From Gilvimarinus chinensis DSM 19667 (GTDB lineage Bacteria; Pseudomonadota; Gammaproteobacteria; Pseudomonadales; Cellvibrionaceae), in assembly GCF_000377745.1 (NCBI RefSeq), contig NZ_KB898708.1:62001-126000 (forward strand): a DNA stretch of 64,000 bases, given 5' to 3'. Made by a program: the position numbers and the translations under genes. The notes beneath the pieces were generated by a model. That model was not told the origin of the DNA. It saw only the letters and a list, made by a program, of their open reading frames with translations, and ran no database searches. Shown piece by piece: positions 8,776-18,852 of this stretch (positions are counted from its first letter, which is position 1; each line of letters starts with the position of its first letter).

Positions 8776-9303
8776 GTGAAACGCAGCGACAGTATTATTC
8801 TTATCGGTATGCCGGGAGCGGGGAAGAGCACCATAGGTGTTCTTTTGGCTAAAGAGCTTGCGCGAGAGTTTGTTGACACGGATCTATTAATTCAAACCCA
8901 TGCGGGCAAGACGCTACAGGATATAGTTTACGAATCAGGTTATTTGCATTTGCGCCAGCTGGAAGAGGCTACGCTGCTGCAATTAAACTGTGATCAGCAC
9001 GTGGTTGCTACGGGTGGAAGCGTGGTGTACAGCGATGCGGCGATGTCTTTATTGAAATCATTGGGGCAGATCGTCTATTTGCGACTACCGGAGCAAGACC
9101 TTACTTCGAGAATACTCAATATGAGCACGCGGGGGTTAGCGAAGCCTGCTGATCAGAGCTTCTCAGAGGTATACGCAGAGCGAGTCCCGCTGTATGAAAA
9201 GTACGCTGATATCACGATAGATTGTCGTGACAAAACCCCCTCACAGATTGTCGATGAAATTATTTACCAAGAGGCTGAGCAGTACGCCGCCGTGGATGCC
9301 TAG
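8776..9303 (+). CDS. Divergent shikimate kinase-like protein
   Basis: A 175-residue P-loop kinase of the shikimate kinase family, GTG start; an overlapping ATG at 8774 is out of frame and stops at once. Walker A is GMPGAGKST (residues 11-19). DTD and GYLHLRQLEE correspond to the shikimate-binding D..D and FRxxE regions, with the usual phenylalanine replaced by leucine. The glycine-rich motif reads ATGGSVV, so the usual GGG is GGS. TRGLAKP corresponds to the LID region and ERVPLYEKYADITID matches the family C-terminus. It may phosphorylate shikimate or a related alcohol. It could be a paralogue of a canonical aroK elsewhere. Confidence 0.75.
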   Translation: MKRSDSIILIGMPGAGKSTIGVLLAKELAREFVDTDLLIQTHAGKTLQDIVYESGYLHLRQLEEATLLQLNCDQHVVATGGSVVYSDAAMSLLKSLGQIVYLRLPEQDLTSRILNMSTRGLAKPADQSFSEVYAERVPLYEKYADITIDCRDKTPSQIVDEIIYQEAEQYAAVDA

Positions 9304-9311
9304 TGGAGGCA

Positions 9312-9339
9312 AGAAAAAAGCGCCGTGGGTTAACGGCGC
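9312..9339 (-). terminator. Intrinsic terminator for the leftward gene
   Basis: Read on the minus strand: GCGCCGT, a six-base loop, ACGGCGC, then TTTTTTCTT. It lies 8 bases past the stop codon of the leftward 109-residue gene. Confidence 0.85.
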
Positions 9340-9347
9340 GTGCGGTA

Positions 9348-9677
9348 TCAGCCTTTCAGGGCTTTTAGCTGTTCGCTGCTCAGTTGTAAAAAGCGAGAAG
9401 TAGGGCCTGTATCTTCGTATATCTCGTCGCCAAACTCATCGTGAGCAATCACTTTACTGCCTTTTATATAGGGCATTGACGTTTCCAGTTCGTAAAGGGC
9501 GCTGGCGATCAAATCGGCCATTAGCTGCTCCCGTGTTTTTCTGGGGTACATCTGCGCCAGGGCCTCAAGCTTTGCGGCAACTTCTATGGGTAATCTGACT
9601 TTGTAGTCGGTGCTGGTTAGTTCACCGCTAGCGGTTTTCTCCCAATAGCTCAGGAGTTCTCCGGGCTTGATATCCAT
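9348..9677 (-). CDS. Conserved hypothetical protein next to adk
   Basis: A 109-residue soluble protein, acidic at its C-terminus, with no signal peptide or membrane segment. Residues 1-30 include LLSYWEKTASG. Residues 27-70 (VRLPIEVAAKLEALAQMYP, then REQLMADLIASALYELE) read like a ribbon-helix-helix-type strand plus two helices. The tail contains MPYIKGSKVIAHDEFGDEIYED. Similar proteins near adk in pseudomonads have been annotated as a pilus tip component; I recall this only loosely and see nothing pilus-like here. It has its own terminator and an inverted repeat upstream. Confidence 0.6.
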   Translation of the reverse strand: MDIKPGELLSYWEKTASGELTSTDYKVRLPIEVAAKLEALAQMYPRKTREQLMADLIASALYELETSMPYIKGSKVIAHDEFGDEIYEDTGPTSRFLQLSSEQLKALKG

Positions 9678-9707
9678 GGTTTACACCTCGCCAATATATT
9701 TGAATTT

Positions 9708-9723
9708 GCCCATCGGGATGGGC
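9708..9723. repeat. Perfect inverted repeat upstream of the 109-residue gene
   Basis: GCCCAT-CGGG-ATGGGC lies 31-46 bases before the ATG of the leftward gene. It may be an operator or an RNA hairpin in the leader. If the leftward protein is a ribbon-helix-helix regulator, this is a candidate autoregulatory site. That link is inference. Confidence 0.45.
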
Positions 9724-9878
9724 GCATACCTTTGAATATAGAATAAAAATACAATTAAAACAATGGCTTATCGTCTTGCCGTGGCCTCTTCTTGTGATTC
9801 AGTTGGCAGCCGTGTATCGTATCGCCTTTTTTCTATAAAGCAGAAATTGTAGCCAAGCTGTTCCGTACACGGCGCTAA

Positions 9879-10568
<690 letters not shown>

Positions 10569-10592
10569 AAGGCTTAACAACCTTTAAGAAGT

Positions 10593-10630
10593 AAAACCAC
10601 AAAAGGCCCTCTGGGCCTTTTGTGGTTTTT
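10593..10630 (+). terminator. Intrinsic terminator after adk
   Basis: A 17-bp perfect stem (AAAACCACAAAAGGCCC paired with its complement around a TCT loop) that ends in T residues, 24 bases after the adk stop. Confidence 0.92.
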
Positions 10631-10821
10631 GATGTGCTGAAATAGATAATTGCTCAATGACATTGTTTTTTCTTTTGCAGAAAAAACTCAAAACAGTCAC
10701 ACATTTGGCTTAGAAACGTGCAATTTGTCTATTTTTTAAATATATTAACAGTGCTCCTGCAGCGTTTCAGGTGCTGTGCATTTACAGGTGCGACAAAGCA
10801 AAACATATTAGGAGATAGCAA

Positions 10822-11514
10822 ATGGCCCGAGTTGCAAAAAAAGTTGCGAGCAAGACCGCGCGTAAAGCGCCCACCAAACGGAAGTCTGTGACCCGTAAAT
10901 CCCCTAGACGCTCAGTACCGGCATCCGTTGATCCTGCTGTAGCAAAAATTCAAATCGCCGTTGATAAAGCTCAATCCCAGTTAGATGAGCAAAAAAAGAA
11001 AGTAGAGCTTGCGCGAAAAAAAGCGCAGACCGCAAAAGCAAAAGCAGAAAAAAGTGCGAAAGCTGTTGATAAGCGTGCGGCGAAAACGGCGGCAAATGGT
11101 GTGACTAAAGCGAATGAAAAAGCGCGGACGTTACGCGTTAAGCTGGCCGAGCAAAAGGCCCGCCTGGCCAAAGAGAAAAGCCTAGCCGCTATCCGCTCAG
11201 TTGAAGCGGCAAGCAAAGCGAAGCTGGCCGAGCTAGAAGAGCGTTTATCCAGTCGAGCTAGTAGCGATTTAGAAAAAGCGAAAGCCGCTTTTGAAGCAAA
11301 GTGGTTAAAAGCCCGCGCAAAGTCAGATGCCGCGAAAGTTAAAACAGCAGCGCGCAAACTTGAAGCGAAGGCTAAAGCTGCCGAGAAAAAAGCCAAAGCA
11401 AAAATGCGCGCTATTGAGCGTAAAGAAGCCGCTAAGGCAAAGGCTAAAAATCGCAAAACTCCTGCCAAGCGTAAAACAGCAGCGCGTCGTGGCCGGCCCG
11501 CGAAAAAAGCGTAA
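10822..11514 (+). CDS. AlgP-like, alanine/lysine-rich histone H1-like protein
   Basis: A 230-residue, very basic, low-complexity protein composed mostly of Ala, Lys, Arg and Glu. The N-terminus (KKVASKTARKAPTKRKS) and C-terminus (KRKTAARRGRPAKKA) are lysine/proline-rich tails like eukaryotic H1. The middle (about 45-205) is a predicted long coiled coil with many KAKA and EKKAK repeats. RGRPAKKA is an AT-hook-like motif. In Pseudomonas, AlgP (AlgR3) is a comparable protein that affects alginate gene expression and binds DNA. AGGAG sits 6 bases before the ATG. The family likeness is compositional, so exact homology is uncertain. Confidence 0.75.
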   Translation: MARVAKKVASKTARKAPTKRKSVTRKSPRRSVPASVDPAVAKIQIAVDKAQSQLDEQKKKVELARKKAQTAKAKAEKSAKAVDKRAAKTAANGVTKANEKARTLRVKLAEQKARLAKEKSLAAIRSVEAASKAKLAELEERLSSRASSDLEKAKAAFEAKWLKARAKSDAAKVKTAARKLEAKAKAAEKKAKAKMRAIERKEAAKAKAKNRKTPAKRKTAARRGRPAKKA

Positions 11515-11524
11515 GACCTCTCAT

Positions 11525-11550
11525 GCCCCCTTTCTCGGGGGCTTGTTTTT
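11525..11550 (+). terminator. Intrinsic terminator after the AlgP-like gene
   Basis: GCCCCC, a six-base loop and GGGGGC, then TTGTTTTT, 11 bases past the stop codon. Confidence 0.88.
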
Positions 11551-11656
11551 CCTGTCCTGGCTCGAGCGAGCGCTATCGTCGAGATGACTTCGTTCACCAC
11601 CCTTGGTGCCGAATGCGCGATCTGTCAAAATAAGCATTTTGAACCCGGAAAAAACC

Positions 11657-12361
11657 ATGAGTAAACTCCTCGCGTTAGACACCTCTGGTGACGCCTGCTC
11701 TGTGGCTCTTTGGCATGATGGTCATATTATCGAAAATTTTGAAATGGCAGCGCAAAGCCACACTCAGCGCGCACTACCGATGATTGATGAGCTGCTATCA
11801 CAAACCAATACCTCGCTGGAAGATGTTGATGCCCTTGCCATTGGTGCTGGCCCTGGCTCGTTTACGGGGCTACGCATTGGCATGGGCGTTGTACAAGGTT
11901 TGGCCTTTGCCAGTGATAAGCCAGTGGTGCCTGTGGGCACTTTAGAGGCGTTAGCATGGCAAGCGCTGCAAGCAAATCACAACGTTCGCACTGCATTGCC
12001 CGCGCTGGATGCTCGCATGGGGGAGGTTTATTGGGGGGTGTACCAATTAGGAGAAGACGGAAAGTTGCAAGAGCTTTGCGGCCCCGCAGCCAACGCACCG
12101 GAGATGGTGACTGAATTGCTGCCCACAGATTGCGGCGCTTTTGTGGGTATAGGTGGAGGCTGGGCCTTGCCCGCCTTACAAAAATGCTCAGCGGAGTTTG
12201 ACGCGCAAGCTTTACCGCGGGCGGCCGCCGTGGTGGAGCTTGCCGCGCGGTATTGGCGCGAAGGTAAGCTGCACGATGTGATGGCGGTGCAACCTAGTTA
12301 CGTTAGAGACACTGTTTCTTGGAAAAAGCGCGAGCGTATTCGCTCTGCCCCGACTCAATAG
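11657..12361 (+). CDS. tsaB: tRNA t6A biosynthesis subunit TsaB
   Basis: A 234-residue protein of the ASKHA fold. With TsaC, TsaD and TsaE it makes N6-threonylcarbamoyladenosine at position 37 of ANN-decoding tRNAs; TsaB is the scaffold and has no catalytic metal site. Typical features are LLALDTSGDACSVAL at the start, then AIGAGPGSFTGLRIGMGVVQGLA. I chose the ATG at 11657, where the family N-terminus begins, over an upstream TTG. It is followed 9 bases later by apeB, suggesting one transcript through the glycosyltransferase. Confidence 0.95.
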   Translation: MSKLLALDTSGDACSVALWHDGHIIENFEMAAQSHTQRALPMIDELLSQTNTSLEDVDALAIGAGPGSFTGLRIGMGVVQGLAFASDKPVVPVGTLEALAWQALQANHNVRTALPALDARMGEVYWGVYQLGEDGKLQELCGPAANAPEMVTELLPTDCGAFVGIGGGWALPALQKCSAEFDAQALPRAAAVVELAARYWREGKLHDVMAVQPSYVRDTVSWKKRERIRSAPTQ

Positions 12362-12370
12362 AGATGAATC

Positions 12371-13699
12371 ATGACTGAGCAAAAAACTGCTGAATTTAAT
12401 CAGGGGCTGATAGATTTTATTGCGGCCTCGCCTACACCTTTCCACGCCACTCAGGCTATGGCTAAGCGCTTAAAGGTATCCGGTTTTACGGAACTGCAGG
12501 AGTCCGACACATGGTCGCTGGAGCCTGGTGGGCGCTATTACGTGGTGCGAAATGGCTCCTCAATTATTGCTTTTACCCACGGCCAAGCCCCGTTGCCAGA
12601 AGCGGGTATTCGCATGTTTGGTGCGCACACCGACAGCCCTTGCTTAAAGGTTAAGCCTAACGCCCGGATCATTAGCTCAGGTTACTATCAATTAGGCGTT
12701 GAGGTGTATGGTGGCGCCTTGTTGTCGACATGGTTTGACCGCGACCTATCCCTCGCTGGGCGTGTCACTTTCCGCTCTGATAGTGACTCCCCTGAAAGTC
12801 GATTAATCGATTTTAAAGACCCCATAGCTATGGTGCCTAGCCTGGCAATCCATTTGGATCGCGAGGCGAACCGTAACCGCAGCATTAATGCGCAAACGGA
12901 TATTCGTCCGATTTTGATGTTGGCAGATGAGGACCCAGACCAGTTTACTTTTTCGGCGTTACTGTTGGCCCAGTTGCAGGCTCAGTATCCAACTGTCAAA
13001 GTCAGGGAGATTCTGGATTTTGAGCTGTGTCTGTACGACACCCTAAGCCCGGCCGTGGTGGGCCTGCGTAAAGAGTTTATTGCCAGTGCCCGGTTGGATA
13101 ACCTACTCAGTTGTTATGTTGGCCTTGAAGCCATCATTAACGCGCAGGACACGCAAAGTTGTTTATTGGTTTGTACCGACCATGAAGAAATCGGCAGTGC
13201 TTCGGCCTGTGGCGCTAAAGGGCCTATCCTGGACCAGTTCCTACAGCGCTTGCTGCCAGATATTAGCGATCGGTTACGAATGCTCGACGCTTCTATGATG
13301 ATTTCTGCGGATAATGCTCACGGTGTTCATCCAAATTTTGCACAAAAACATGACGCGGAGCATGGTCCCGTATTAAATAAAGGGCCGGTAATTAAAATTA
13401 ATGCCAATCAACGTTACGCCACCACCAGTGAAACCAGTGCGCTGTTTAAGATGCTGTGCTCACAGGCCGATGTCGCTGTGCAGAGTTTCGTTTCCCGCAC
13501 GGATATGGAGTGTGGAAGTACTATTGGCCCCATTACCTCGGCCGAGGTTGGAGTAAAAACTCTGGACGTTGGAGTCCCCACATTTGCCATGCACTCTACC
13601 CGAGAGCTGGCGGGTACTAAGGACGCTCACAGCTTATGTGAAGTGGCCAAGCAATACTTTGCAAGAACTCAGGCCCCCGGACATTTTGCTGGCCGGTGA
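12371..13699 (+). CDS. apeB: M18 family aspartyl aminopeptidase
   Basis: A 442-residue metallo-aminopeptidase of peptidase family M18, cytosolic, usually with two zinc ions and preferring acidic N-terminal residues. The family motifs are in order: ASPTPFHA at the N-terminus; FGAHTDSPCLKVKP with the first zinc-binding His/Asp; TDHEEIGS with the catalytic Glu pair; and MHSTRELAGTKD with the last zinc-binding His. Its length matches bacterial ApeB. The stop codon overlaps the GTG start of the next gene (GTGA), so translation of the two is probably coupled. Confidence 0.93.
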   Translation: MTEQKTAEFNQGLIDFIAASPTPFHATQAMAKRLKVSGFTELQESDTWSLEPGGRYYVVRNGSSIIAFTHGQAPLPEAGIRMFGAHTDSPCLKVKPNARIISSGYYQLGVEVYGGALLSTWFDRDLSLAGRVTFRSDSDSPESRLIDFKDPIAMVPSLAIHLDREANRNRSINAQTDIRPILMLADEDPDQFTFSALLLAQLQAQYPTVKVREILDFELCLYDTLSPAVVGLRKEFIASARLDNLLSCYVGLEAIINAQDTQSCLLVCTDHEEIGSASACGAKGPILDQFLQRLLPDISDRLRMLDASMMISADNAHGVHPNFAQKHDAEHGPVLNKGPVIKINANQRYATTSETSALFKMLCSQADVAVQSFVSRTDMECGSTIGPITSAEVGVKTLDVGVPTFAMHSTRELAGTKDAHSLCEVAKQYFARTQAPGHFAGR

Positions 13700-14820
13700 A
13701 TATATTACTCATTTCCGGTTACGATGCTGCCAGCCATAAGCGTTGGCGGCAGGGGCTTGAGCGCGCACTGCCAGAGATTAATTTTACTCACATTGCACTA
13801 CCTGCCCGTTACTTTAGCTGGCGTATTCGAGGTAATAGCCTGTCTCTGGCAAGTTTATACCGAGATGAATTGAGCGCCAGTTATGATGCTCTAGTGGCGA
13901 CCTCAATGGTGGATTTATCCAGTTTACGCGGTATGCTGCCATCCATTGCGACAGTGCCCACGTTGTTGTATTTCCATGAAAATCAATTCGAATACCCGTT
14001 AAGCACGAGGCAAACTCACAGCCTAGAGCCTCAAATCGTAACCCTTTACAGTGCGTTATGTGCTGACCAGCTGGCATTTAATTCAGACTTTAACCGCGTC
14101 AGCTTTCTTGACGGCGTAGACAAACTGCTGAGAAAAATGCCGGACCTGGTGCCTCAAGGCATTGTGGCTCAATTGGCAGAAAAGTCGCAAGTTGTGCCAG
14201 TGCCTCTTGAGTCAGAGGTTTACGCGGCAAGGGTGGAAGCCCAGAGTCCTTGCAGGCCAGAATTCGTTTGGAATCACCGCTGGGAGTACGATAAAAACCC
14301 CGATCTGTTACTGGCCGCACTGGAAGTCCTAAAAAGCCACTTTGATGGCGCGCTGCCATTTACTTTGCATGTGGTGGGGGAAAGGTTTCGCAGACAGCCT
14401 GAGGCATTTCACGCAATTCACGAGCTTCTCACTGAATGTAATGCTTTAGGTCAGTGGGGTTATATTGATAGCTTGGCCAGTTATCGTAGCCTGTTGCAGC
14501 GTTGTCAGGTGGTAGTATCGACAGCGGATCATGATTTTCAGGGGTTGGCGGTGTTGGAAGCGGTCGCAGCAGGTTGCATACCTGCTGTGCCTCGACGGCA
14601 AGTGTATCCTGAATTTTTTGGTCTTAGCAGCTGCTATAACGTGAGTGGAAATCTAAGCCATGACGCCCAAAGTCTGGCCAGTCATTTAATACAGCTTTTG
14701 CAGCAATATTCACTGCAGGGCGTTTGGCCGCAAGCCCCCGATGTGTCTGGCTTATGCTGGGAAGTAATGAGCGGGAGCTATCGACAGTTGTTGACCCGGC
14801 TCGCTACACATCCCCGCTAA
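13696..14820 (+). CDS. Glycosyltransferase of the tRNA-queuosine mannosyltransferase (DUF3524) family
   Basis: A 374-residue GT4-type glycosyltransferase. The N-terminal half is the DUF3524/QTMAN domain: MNILLISGYDAASHKRWRQ, LYFHENQFEYP and ALCADQLAFNSDFNR. The C-terminal half is the nucleotide-sugar domain with WNHRWEYDKNPDLLLAAL, and the loop-to-acidic motif DFQGLAVLEAVAAG followed by PRRQVYPE. The animal relative GTDC1 (QTMAN) mannosylates queuosine in tRNA-Asp; the bacterial substrate has not, to my knowledge, been settled. A GTG start overlaps apeB by 4 bases, and trpS lies 47 bases downstream. The family call is firm; the substrate is inference. Confidence 0.85.
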   Translation: MNILLISGYDAASHKRWRQGLERALPEINFTHIALPARYFSWRIRGNSLSLASLYRDELSASYDALVATSMVDLSSLRGMLPSIATVPTLLYFHENQFEYPLSTRQTHSLEPQIVTLYSALCADQLAFNSDFNRVSFLDGVDKLLRKMPDLVPQGIVAQLAEKSQVVPVPLESEVYAARVEAQSPCRPEFVWNHRWEYDKNPDLLLAALEVLKSHFDGALPFTLHVVGERFRRQPEAFHAIHELLTECNALGQWGYIDSLASYRSLLQRCQVVVSTADHDFQGLAVLEAVAAGCIPAVPRRQVYPEFFGLSSCYNVSGNLSHDAQSLASHLIQLLQQYSLQGVWPQAPDVSGLCWEVMSGSYRQLLTRLATHPR

Positions 14821-14867
14821 GGGGCTGTATCATAGGCGCCCGCTAAAGAACCAACAAAGAGATCACG

Positions 14868-15875
14868 ATGAGCAAGCAACGAGTACTGACCGGCATAACC
14901 ACCACTGGAACCCCCCATTTGGGAAACTACGTGGGGGCGATACGCCCTGCAATTGCCGCCAGTGAAGATCCGTCTTTCGAGTCGTTTTATTTTCTAGCGG
15001 ATTACCACGCGTTGATTAAATGCCACGATCCTGAACGGGTAGAGCAATCGCGTCGTGAAATTGCCGCAACCTGGTTGGCGCTGGGCCTAAATACCGACAA
15101 GGCGGTGTTTTATCGTCAATCAGACGTGCCAGAAATCCCAGAGTTGAGCTGGTTTCTGACGTGTATGGCGGCCAAAGGCTTAATGAATCGCGCTCATGCT
15201 TATAAAGCAGCCGTGGCCGCTAACGAAGAGGCCGGGGAAGACCCTGATTACGGTATTACCATGGGGCTGTACAATTATCCGGTGCTGATGGCGGCGGATA
15301 TTTTAATGTTTAACGCCAATAAAGTCCCGGTGGGTAAAGACCAGGTTCAGCACATTGAAATGGCTCGCGATATTGCAGCGCGTTTTAACCATCATTACGG
15401 TGATCATTTCGCACTGCCAGAGGCTGTTGTTGACGATAAAGTCGCCACCTTGAATGGTCTTGATGGCCGTAAAATGAGCAAAAGCTACAACAACACCATC
15501 CCGCTGTTTTTAACGGAAAAGCAGCTGAAAAAACACATCAATAAAATCAAAACCAATTTGTTGGAGCCGGGCGAACCAAAAGATCCGGATACCTCGACGG
15601 TATTTCAAATTTGGGAAGCGTTTGCCAGCGACGATCAGGTGGCGCAGATGCGAGAAAAATTTGCCGACGGCATTGCCTGGGGCGAGGCCAAGCGCGAGTT
15701 GTTCGAATTGATTAACGGTCAGATTGGCGATGCGCGGGAGAAGTACTTCGACTTGATGGAGCGCCCAGCAGACATCGAAGAGATTCTGCAGGCTGGTGCG
15801 GTAAAGGCGCGCGAACACAGCGCACCTTTCTTGGAAAAAGTACGCCGCGCGGTTGGCCTTAAGCCTATGGCTTGA
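14868..15875 (+). CDS. trpS: Tryptophanyl-tRNA synthetase
   Basis: A 335-residue class I aminoacyl-tRNA synthetase that charges tRNA-Trp. The HIGH-type motif is [10 protein letters not shown] (residues 15-24) and the KMSKS loop reads [10 protein letters not shown] (about 202). Between them [15 protein letters not shown] is typical of TrpRS. The length is normal. The gene overlaps the end of bioA by 11 bases tail to tail, so neither has a separate terminator. Confidence 0.96.
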   Translation: MSKQRVLTGITTTGTPHLGNYVGAIRPAIAASEDPSFESFYFLADYHALIKCHDPERVEQSRREIAATWLALGLNTDKAVFYRQSDVPEIPELSWFLTCMAAKGLMNRAHAYKAAVAANEEAGEDPDYGITMGLYNYPVLMAADILMFNANKVPVGKDQVQHIEMARDIAARFNHHYGDHFALPEAVVDDKVATLNGLDGRKMSKSYNNTIPLFLTEKQLKKHINKIKTNLLEPGEPKDPDTSTVFQIWEAFASDDQVAQMREKFADGIAWGEAKRELFELINGQIGDAREKYFDLMERPADIEEILQAGAVKAREHSAPFLEKVRRAVGLKPMA

Positions 15876-17160
15876 GTTTGCTGATCACTCGGTAAATGCC
15901 TTGTGTCAGCGTGGAAAGATCTTCCGCGCTGATGCAATAGGGCGGCATGATATACACCAATTTGCCAAAGGGCCGCACCCAAATTCCCTGTTCCACAAAC
16001 GCCGGTTGCAGCTCATCCAGCGATCGCGATCTGTGCAGCTCTACCACCCCAATACCGCCGAGTACTCGAACGTCCGCTACGCTTTTGAGTGTGTTACAGG
16101 GCTTTAATTCCTGTTTCAGTTGCGTTTCCATACGCTGAATATTGGCCTGCCAGTCTCCTTCCAGCAATACATTGATGCTTTCGCAGGCGACGGCGCATGC
16201 CAAAGGGTTGCCCATAAAGGTTGGGCCGTGCATGAAGACACCGGCTTCTCCCTCGCAAATGCCTTGGCTTACCTTGTCATTGCATAAAGTGGCGGCAAGT
16301 GTCATATAGCCGCCTGTTAGGGTTTTGCCCAAGCACAGAATATCGGGGCTAATACCGGCATGCTCACAGGCGAATAGTTTACCTGTGCGACCAAAACCGG
16401 TGGCAATTTCATCGGCTATCAGAAGTACATTGTGTTTGTCGCATAAGTTTCGTACTGCTTGAAGGTACTCGGCACTGTACATCCACATGCCGCCTGCCCC
16501 TTGAACAATAGGTTCAAGAATAACCGCCGCCACGTCCTTTTTGGTTTCCAGTAAATGTTGAATGCTGGCGATGTCCTGAGGTTGTAGAGGCTCACCAAAG
16601 CGAGACTCGGGGCGCTCTGCGAAATACTGTTGCATTAAATTATCCGCAAACACGTGGTGCATTCCTGTGACCGGATCGCAGACACTCATGGCGCCAAAGG
16701 TATCGCCGTGATAGCCATTTTTCAGCGCGATAAAGCGGTTCTTTTGCGGCTGCCCCACCGAGTGCCAGTATTGCAGCGCCATCTTCATTGCCACCTCAAC
16801 ACTCACCGAGCCAGAATCGGATAGAAATACCTTGTTCAAACCCTCAGGCGACAGCTCGACAAGTTTTTGACACAGCCGTACCGCAGGCTCATGGGTCAAA
16901 CCGCCAAACATAACGTGACTCATGGCATCGGCCTGGCGAGTCAGCGCTTGATTTAAGCGCGGGTGATTGTAGCCGTGTAATACACTCCACCAGGATGACA
17001 TGCCGTCGATCAGCGTACGGCCATCTTTTAAATAGAGCTTTACGCCCTCAGCGCGTTCGACGGCGTAGGTGGGCGAGGGGGTTAGAAAAGACGAGTAGGG
17101 GTGCCAGACGTGTTCACGGTCCAGGTCAAGTAATTGGTCGTTGGATAAGTGCATAAACAT
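15865..17160 (-). CDS. bioA: Adenosylmethionine-8-amino-7-oxononanoate aminotransferase
   Basis: A 431-residue fold-type I PLP enzyme of biotin synthesis; it transfers an amino group from S-adenosylmethionine to KAPA, giving [13 protein letters not shown] near residue 17 and [19 protein letters not shown] are BioA signatures. The PLP aspartate is in [14 protein letters not shown], and the Schiff-base lysine in [15 protein letters not shown]. The start could be either of two ATGs six bases apart (17160 or 17154); neither has a strong ribosome-binding site. No other bio gene is nearby. Confidence 0.95.
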   Translation of the reverse strand: MFMHLSNDQLLDLDREHVWHPYSSFLTPSPTYAVERAEGVKLYLKDGRTLIDGMSSWWSVLHGYNHPRLNQALTRQADAMSHVMFGGLTHEPAVRLCQKLVELSPEGLNKVFLSDSGSVSVEVAMKMALQYWHSVGQPQKNRFIALKNGYHGDTFGAMSVCDPVTGMHHVFADNLMQQYFAERPESRFGEPLQPQDIASIQHLLETKKDVAAVILEPIVQGAGGMWMYSAEYLQAVRNLCDKHNVLLIADEIATGFGRTGKLFACEHAGISPDILCLGKTLTGGYMTLAATLCNDKVSQGICEGEAGVFMHGPTFMGNPLACAVACESINVLLEGDWQANIQRMETQLKQELKPCNTLKSVADVRVLGGIGVVELHRSRSLDELQPAFVEQGIWVRPFGKLVYIMPPYCISAEDLSTLTQGIYRVISKLKP

Positions 17161-17245
17161 TAGCCCGTTAACGAAGCAAGGGCGCCTTTGAGTGTGTCAG
17201 AGGCGCCAAGGCTAAAAGGCTTGCGCGGTGTTGTCCAGTATCGAA

Positions 17246-18811
17246 TTACTGGAAGCGCTTAACCAATTCAAACTGATTGGACGATAAGGTGGCCACGGCC
17301 TGGTTGAGTCTGTCAGCTTCCTGAATTTGCGACTGAGCAGAGTCAGCGATCTCGGTGATGTTGCGGGTGTTTTGATCAATGTCATTGGCGCTGGCTGACT
17401 GCTCTTCTGCGGCGGCAGCGATTTGATGCGACATTTGATCAATCGTCTCTACCGCGCTGGCAATAGATTGCAGCGCCTGGGTAATTTTTTCCATTTCCGT
17501 GTTGCTGCGCTCAACATGAGATTGGCAGTCCTGCATTTGATTATCGGCTAGCGTCGTGGTTTGCGTCAGTTCGGCAATCATATTCTGAATATCTTCGGTA
17601 GACTGCTGTGTACGCTGAGCCAGGGTTCGCACTTCATCCGCCACTACGGCAAAACCACGCCCTTGTTCACCTGCCCGTGCAGCTTCAATGGCGGCGTTGA
17701 GCGCGAGAAGGTTGGTTTGTTCGGCAATGGCCCGGATAACGTCCACTACCGAGCCAATATTGCGGCTGCGTTCGATCAGGCGGTTTAGCACTTCACTCAA
17801 GCCGCCAACGGTATTGGACAAATCGCTCACCGCCGTGCCAGCGCTGACAATGACGGCTTGGCCGTTTTCTACTTCTTTGAGGGCATCGCGGGTGGCGCCT
17901 GATGTTTGTGTGGCGCCTGTGGCAACTTCTTGTACGGCAAGACTCATCTGACCCATTGCGTGAGCAACATTGGCGGTTTGCTGGCGCTGCTGATCGATAT
18001 GGGAGAAGGTTTGTTTTGCCTGTTCGCGCGCGGCTTTTGCGTGTTGTGCGACATCTTTTGCAGAGGACTCAATACGTCCCATCGCGGTACGCAAACGCGC
18101 TCGCTGGGCGATAGTCGCCAATAGTATCTCGCCGATGGCGTCACAACGTCCGGTATAAATATAGGCGGCCAGCGGATCGTGATGGGCGTTGCGGGCTTGC
18201 TGTAATGGCGCTTTAAGCGCCAACCCCAGCCCCAGGTGCGCGAGGATAGACAGTACAAACGCACAAATAAGGGCCGTGACGGGTGAGGGGCCTGCCTGAC
18301 TGATAAAGCCGGCTGCGGCCAATAGCACCAGCGATGCGATGAACGTCACGGCAGCGACTTGGCCACAATGCCAGAGCTTAAGCAGCGCTGAGCAGTAGGC
18401 TTTACCCTGGCGTAAACGGCGATAGCAATGTTCTGCACGGTTCACTAAAAGGGTGTCTGCGTGCACGCGCACCGACTCGTAACCGGTGGTTTTTCCGCCT
18501 TCGCCTACCGGAGTCACATAGGCGTCAACCCAGTAGTGATCGCCGTTTTTACAGCGGTTTTTTACCAGCCCCATCCAAGCATTACCTTGCTTGACGGTAC
18601 TCCAAAGCATGGCAAAGGCGTCCGAGGGCATGTCGGGGTGGCGTAAAATATTGTGAGGCTGGCCGAGCAGTTCGGATTCTTCGAACCCGCTTATTTTGCA
18701 AAAGGTATCGTTGCAGTAAATGATTTTGCTGTTTAAGTCAGTGCCAGAGACGATTTCTTCGCCGGGTTTTACCGGCACCTGTCTTTGTGTAACCGGCCCG
18801 TTATTGCGCAT
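17246..18811 (-). CDS. Aer-like PAS chemoreceptor
   Basis: A 521-residue receptor without a periplasmic domain. The PAS domain (about residues 15-120) carries the Aer-type sequences [22 protein letters not shown] and [14 protein letters not shown], implying FAD-based redox or oxygen sensing. Two close hydrophobic segments (about 150-172 and 178-198) make a membrane hairpin. The signalling domain has the tip [20 protein letters not shown] and [15 protein letters not shown]. It lies 41 bases after the PilZ gene on the same strand, so the two may share an mRNA. I found no sigma-28 element directly before either gene. Confidence 0.92.
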   Translation of the reverse strand: MRNNGPVTQRQVPVKPGEEIVSGTDLNSKIIYCNDTFCKISGFEESELLGQPHNILRHPDMPSDAFAMLWSTVKQGNAWMGLVKNRCKNGDHYWVDAYVTPVGEGGKTTGYESVRVHADTLLVNRAEHCYRRLRQGKAYCSALLKLWHCGQVAAVTFIASLVLLAAAGFISQAGPSPVTALICAFVLSILAHLGLGLALKAPLQQARNAHHDPLAAYIYTGRCDAIGEILLATIAQRARLRTAMGRIESSAKDVAQHAKAAREQAKQTFSHIDQQRQQTANVAHAMGQMSLAVQEVATGATQTSGATRDALKEVENGQAVIVSAGTAVSDLSNTVGGLSEVLNRLIERSRNIGSVVDVIRAIAEQTNLLALNAAIEAARAGEQGRGFAVVADEVRTLAQRTQQSTEDIQNMIAELTQTTTLADNQMQDCQSHVERSNTEMEKITQALQSIASAVETIDQMSHQIAAAAEEQSASANDIDQNTRNITEIADSAQSQIQEADRLNQAVATLSSNQFELVKRFQ

Positions 18812-18852
18812 GGTATGTCCTTAGTTTTTTTACTCAAGCGAGCTTTGTCAGT

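Noticed and set aside
10971-11600. A long minus-strand reading frame opposite the AlgP-like gene
   Set aside because: It is Ala/Phe/Ser-rich, a mirror of the lysine/alanine codons on the plus strand. The plus-strand gene has a ribosome-binding site, a terminator and the expected composition.
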